Origin: Oenanthe sinensis
Lineage: Eukaryota; Streptophyta; Magnoliopsida; Apiales; Apiaceae
Assembly (NCBI GenBank): GCA_028671895.1
Contig: CM053806.1
Location: 22,021,001 to 22,085,000 of the forward strand
Direction of reading: 5' to 3'
Length of the DNA: 64,000 bases
Part shown: piece by piece, positions 61,706 through 64,000 of the stretch
Layout of the letters: the number at the start of each line of letters is the position of its first letter
Numbering within the stretch: the stretch's first letter is position 1
Made by a program: the position numbers and the translations under genes
Notes under the pieces: model-generated
Seen by the model: the letters and a program-made list of their open reading frames with translations, nothing else
Told to the model about the DNA's origin: nothing
Database searches by the model: none

Positions 61706-61811
61706 TTGGAGCTAGCAAGCAAAAGAAGAAAAATAAATGTTGCCGCAACATCCAACTTACTGGTTGGAGGATTTAAGCCATCGACATGGGGAAAGTGTGA
61801 CAGTTCTATCG
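61706..61811 (+). pseudogene. Second captured fragment, possibly the CWC16-like C terminus
   Basis: Bounded by an AG (61704-61705) and a GT (GGTAAGA, 61812). It reads LELASKRRKINVAATSNLLV, then GGFKPSTWGK. A basic KRRKI..A..LL.GGFKPS segment occurs near the end of plant CCDC130-like proteins, so it probably came from the same donor gene as the 61363 exon. The match is from memory and weaker than for that exon. Confidence 0.45.
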
Positions 61812-62099
61812 GTAAGAAGAGAGTGAAATTTAAACATGCAGTTATTTGTTTGATAGGGGATTTGAAGTGTAAATGGTTGTATTTGTTTCTGAAGTTTAAA
61901 TGGCAGCATGTATATCTGTGGTAGTTAAATTAGGATTTGCGTAATTGTACATTTGGAATGCGGTGCTAGTTCGAATTATATATTGTTGGATTTGTTTTCA
62001 TATTATGAGTTCTGTTTTTTAATTTATTGGTTTGTTTTGGTTCAAATGGATGCGTAGTATATATAGTTTGTTGGTTTGGTTCAAATGCATACAGGTGGT

Positions 62100-62704
62100 A
62101 TATGGTAAAAATATACAAGCTTAACATCACACAGGCATTGAGGCATTGGTTGTGGTTGAATAAGTTTGTTAGTTAGTTAAATTGATTTTGGCTAATATAT
62201 ATCAATGTATACAGGACACTGTCATCTGAACCTAAAGAAATAACATCACAATTTTTTTAAAGCGATGTGTAATAGTATATCTAACAACATTATATAAAAG
62301 AAATTTGATGTCTAAAATTACAAAGACATTAGTTGGCCTTTAAACAATATGATGTCTTAAATAAGCTATTACATCATTTAAACTGAAGAAACTGATGTTA
62401 AATTTGTAATAGACATCAGATATAAAGATAAAACATGATGTCTTAAAGAAACTAGTAAATCATCTCTATAAAAATAACCGATGTTAAACATAGCTATAGA
62501 CATAGACTTTTATAAGAAAATTGATGTCCAAAATTGGTTTTAACATCGTCTTTACTTAGGAGACGATGTCTTATATCTGTTTTAACATCACTTGAAAACT
62601 GATGTGTAAAGTATATACTTTTAACATCACATGCGAAGACATCTGTCAGAAATTTCTCAGACATCAGTTGGCAACTGATGTTGTATGCAGTTTTTCTAGT
62701 AGTG
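62100..62704. repeat. CACTA right subterminal repeat region
   Basis: About fifteen GATGTTAAA, GATGTCTTAA, AACATCAC or ACATCAG words in both orientations, ending in the TIR at 62676-62704. Confidence 0.8.
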
Positions 62705-64000
62705 AATTTCTCTTTCCTCACTTGTCTTTTTTTGTTCAATAGGCTCTAGAATCTGTTGCATGGCCATGACTTCTTCAATCAATATTGCATCCTTTAACAT
62801 GTCAGCAGCAATCTTGAGGGTTTGTATAGGATAGTCTTGAATAAACTTGAGTCTGATTTTGATTATGGCTCCACTTCTCAGTTTGAATTCAATTCTATCA
62901 GGATCCTTGAACACCCTACACTTTCCCTGCCTTCTCAATTCTTCAGACAACTTTTCTATTCTTTCATATTCCTTCCTCTTCTTGACAACCATCTCCTCCA
63001 TATACTTGACTTTGTCAACCTTCTTTTGATATTTCTTTTCCAGGTACTCAGCCATTTCCATCATCTTCAATTTATCAATCATGCTTCTCTTGTCAAATAA
63101 GCTAATCACTCTCCTAATGTCAGAGTGGTAGCATTTGAGTTATCATGATGGAAACCTCTTTCTTATTCATCAACAGTTGTAACAAACATCCTTTTGTCCC
63201 TGATTTCTACTTTGACAATTTTGTTGGTCTTCCACTGTTTGATCATTCTTTTATTAATCTCTGCAATTTCTTGGATAGGCTTAACTTGTAGACCCTTATC
63301 AGGAACAATGAGCTGCTTTCTCCACTTAGGACATCTAACTAGCAATGAGCTAGTAGATTTCTTGAACTTAGTTGTTGTGGCAGTATTGACCTTAATCTGT
63401 TGACTTGGCTTCAATTTATTTATGTGATCCTTTCCAATTTCCTTCCTTATCACTCCATGTGCAGTCACTTTCATAAACATTCTTCTCGGAGATTTGGATT
63501 TAGGCATAATAACAGTTTCAAAAACTGTTGGGATCACACTAGTACCCTGAGATTTGGTAGGTGTACTAGAATGAACACCAACAGCTTGCTGTTTGGAAGA
63601 CTTTTTCCTTTGATACTTCTTCTCTTTCTCGGAAACTTCTCTTTTCTTCTTATCCACATTTCCCTTTTTCTTGTCTTCTTTCTTTCCACCCTTATCACTC
63701 CTGGACTCAGGCTTTTTGTCATTCTTGTCCTGATCCTTGTCTTCATCATCCTTCTTCTGTTTCTTCAGCTCCTCACTTGCAAAATCAGATACTTGTTCAT
63801 TTATAAACTTCTTCATTTTCTCCACAATCGTTGTCTTCAACTTGTTTTACCTTTTTCTTTTCAATCAACTCAATCAGGTTTATGATTTGACTTCTGTTTC
63901 CTGAATTGAGATGTTGAGTAATCTTGAAATGTGCAAGTTTTTCTCCTCTAGTCATGTACATCACTCCATCTGGGATGCAGTAAGTTTCAGGAAGTGCATT
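62705..64000 (-). pseudogene. Sirevirus-like ORF3, minus strand, continues past the window
   Basis: From the right: CIPDGVMYMTRGEKLAHFKI near 63950, then a Lys/Asp-rich stretch KKQKKDDEDKDQDKNDKK (about 63750), SPRRMFMKVTAHGVI (63470) and a coiled-coil end ..CRVFKDPDRIEFKLRSG (about 62880). Each block matches the plus-strand ORF3 at 44880-45990 and in the same order, but this copy is better preserved (225 and 137 open codons), broken near 63160 by a frame change and at 62705 by the CACTA insertion. Function unknown; no membrane segment seen. Confidence 0.75.

Larger units (their letters stand above)
58348..62704. mobile_element. Non-autonomous CACTA (En/Spm) transposon carrying host gene fragments (Pack-CACTA)
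   Basis: Left end CACTACTAGAAAAACTGC and right end GCAGTTTTTCTAGTAGTG are perfect inverted repeats that extend to about 28 bp (through ATACAACATCA). The subterminal ~150 bp on the left and ~600 bp on the right are packed with GATGTTAAA, GATGTCTTAA and ACATCA words, the usual transposase-binding architecture. No transposase ORF (TNP2/Transposase_21) is seen in 4357 bp. It interrupts Sirevirus-like ORF3, whose sequence resumes on each side; a clean 3-bp target duplication is not visible (CTT left, AAT right). The interior carries captured exons of at least two host genes, all readable on the plus strand. Confidence 0.88.

Overview
The window is plant nuclear DNA, most likely from a dicot: AT-rich introns with GT..AG borders, an intron-rich phosphatidylinositol 4-kinase gene, an intronless PPR gene, and a large load of LTR retrotransposons, LINE pieces, MITEs and a CACTA transposon. 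The family is not certain. An asterid such as an Apiaceae species would fit, but that is only an impression. No bacterial, plastid, rRNA, intact tRNA or CRISPR features were seen.

1-15041 (+): the last 18 exons, about 1,200 codons, of the PI4KIII-alpha gene PI4KA1. Its introns hold a Stowaway-like MITE, a SINE-like tRNA-derived repeat, a longer MITE with inverted ends, and tandem repeats. 17546-28415 (+): a pseudouridine-kinase-like pfkB gene. Its first exon and last three exons are recognisable, but the exon(s) for the substrate-binding half of the fold are missing. In their place is a LINE fragment (minus strand), itself split by a young Copia element (18035-26009; 1159-bp LTRs with about nine differences; CCTTG target duplication). 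The Copia polyprotein is open except for one in-frame TAG.

28416-36262: LINE and other repeat scraps, a long (AT)n tract, and one apparently intact gene, an E-class PPR protein like Arabidopsis At3g18840 (30608-32638). 36263-37330: a broken ORF resembling caulimovirid movement proteins plus an unrecognised companion, ending at a polypurine tract and an LTR (37550-38876).

39136-47505 (+): remnant of a Sirevirus-like Copia element, with a broken RT/RNase H, a promoter-like spacer, a long broken coiled-coil ORF3 and a 3' LTR. 47561-50833 (-): a decayed gypsy-type gag split by a solo LTR with an ATAGT target duplication. 51990-52609: an LTR-like promoter block. 52914-56975 (+): another decayed Copia, broken off inside its RT by a minus-strand Sirevirus-like element (LTR 56976-58243, ORF3 62705 to the window end). 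That element is in turn interrupted by a CACTA transposon (58348-62704).

The CACTA element is the most interesting object in the window. It has no recognisable transposase, but it carries a cellulose synthase exon cut exactly at its natural splice borders, followed in the same orientation by exon fragments that look like a CWC16/CCDC130-type splicing factor. It also has a second, internal CACTA end right beside the captured exon. The Sirevirus-like elements also stand out: they carry arrays of a TTCTCGA-type motif, reminiscent of heat-shock elements, in both LTRs and in the pol-ORF3 spacer upstream of a TATA box.
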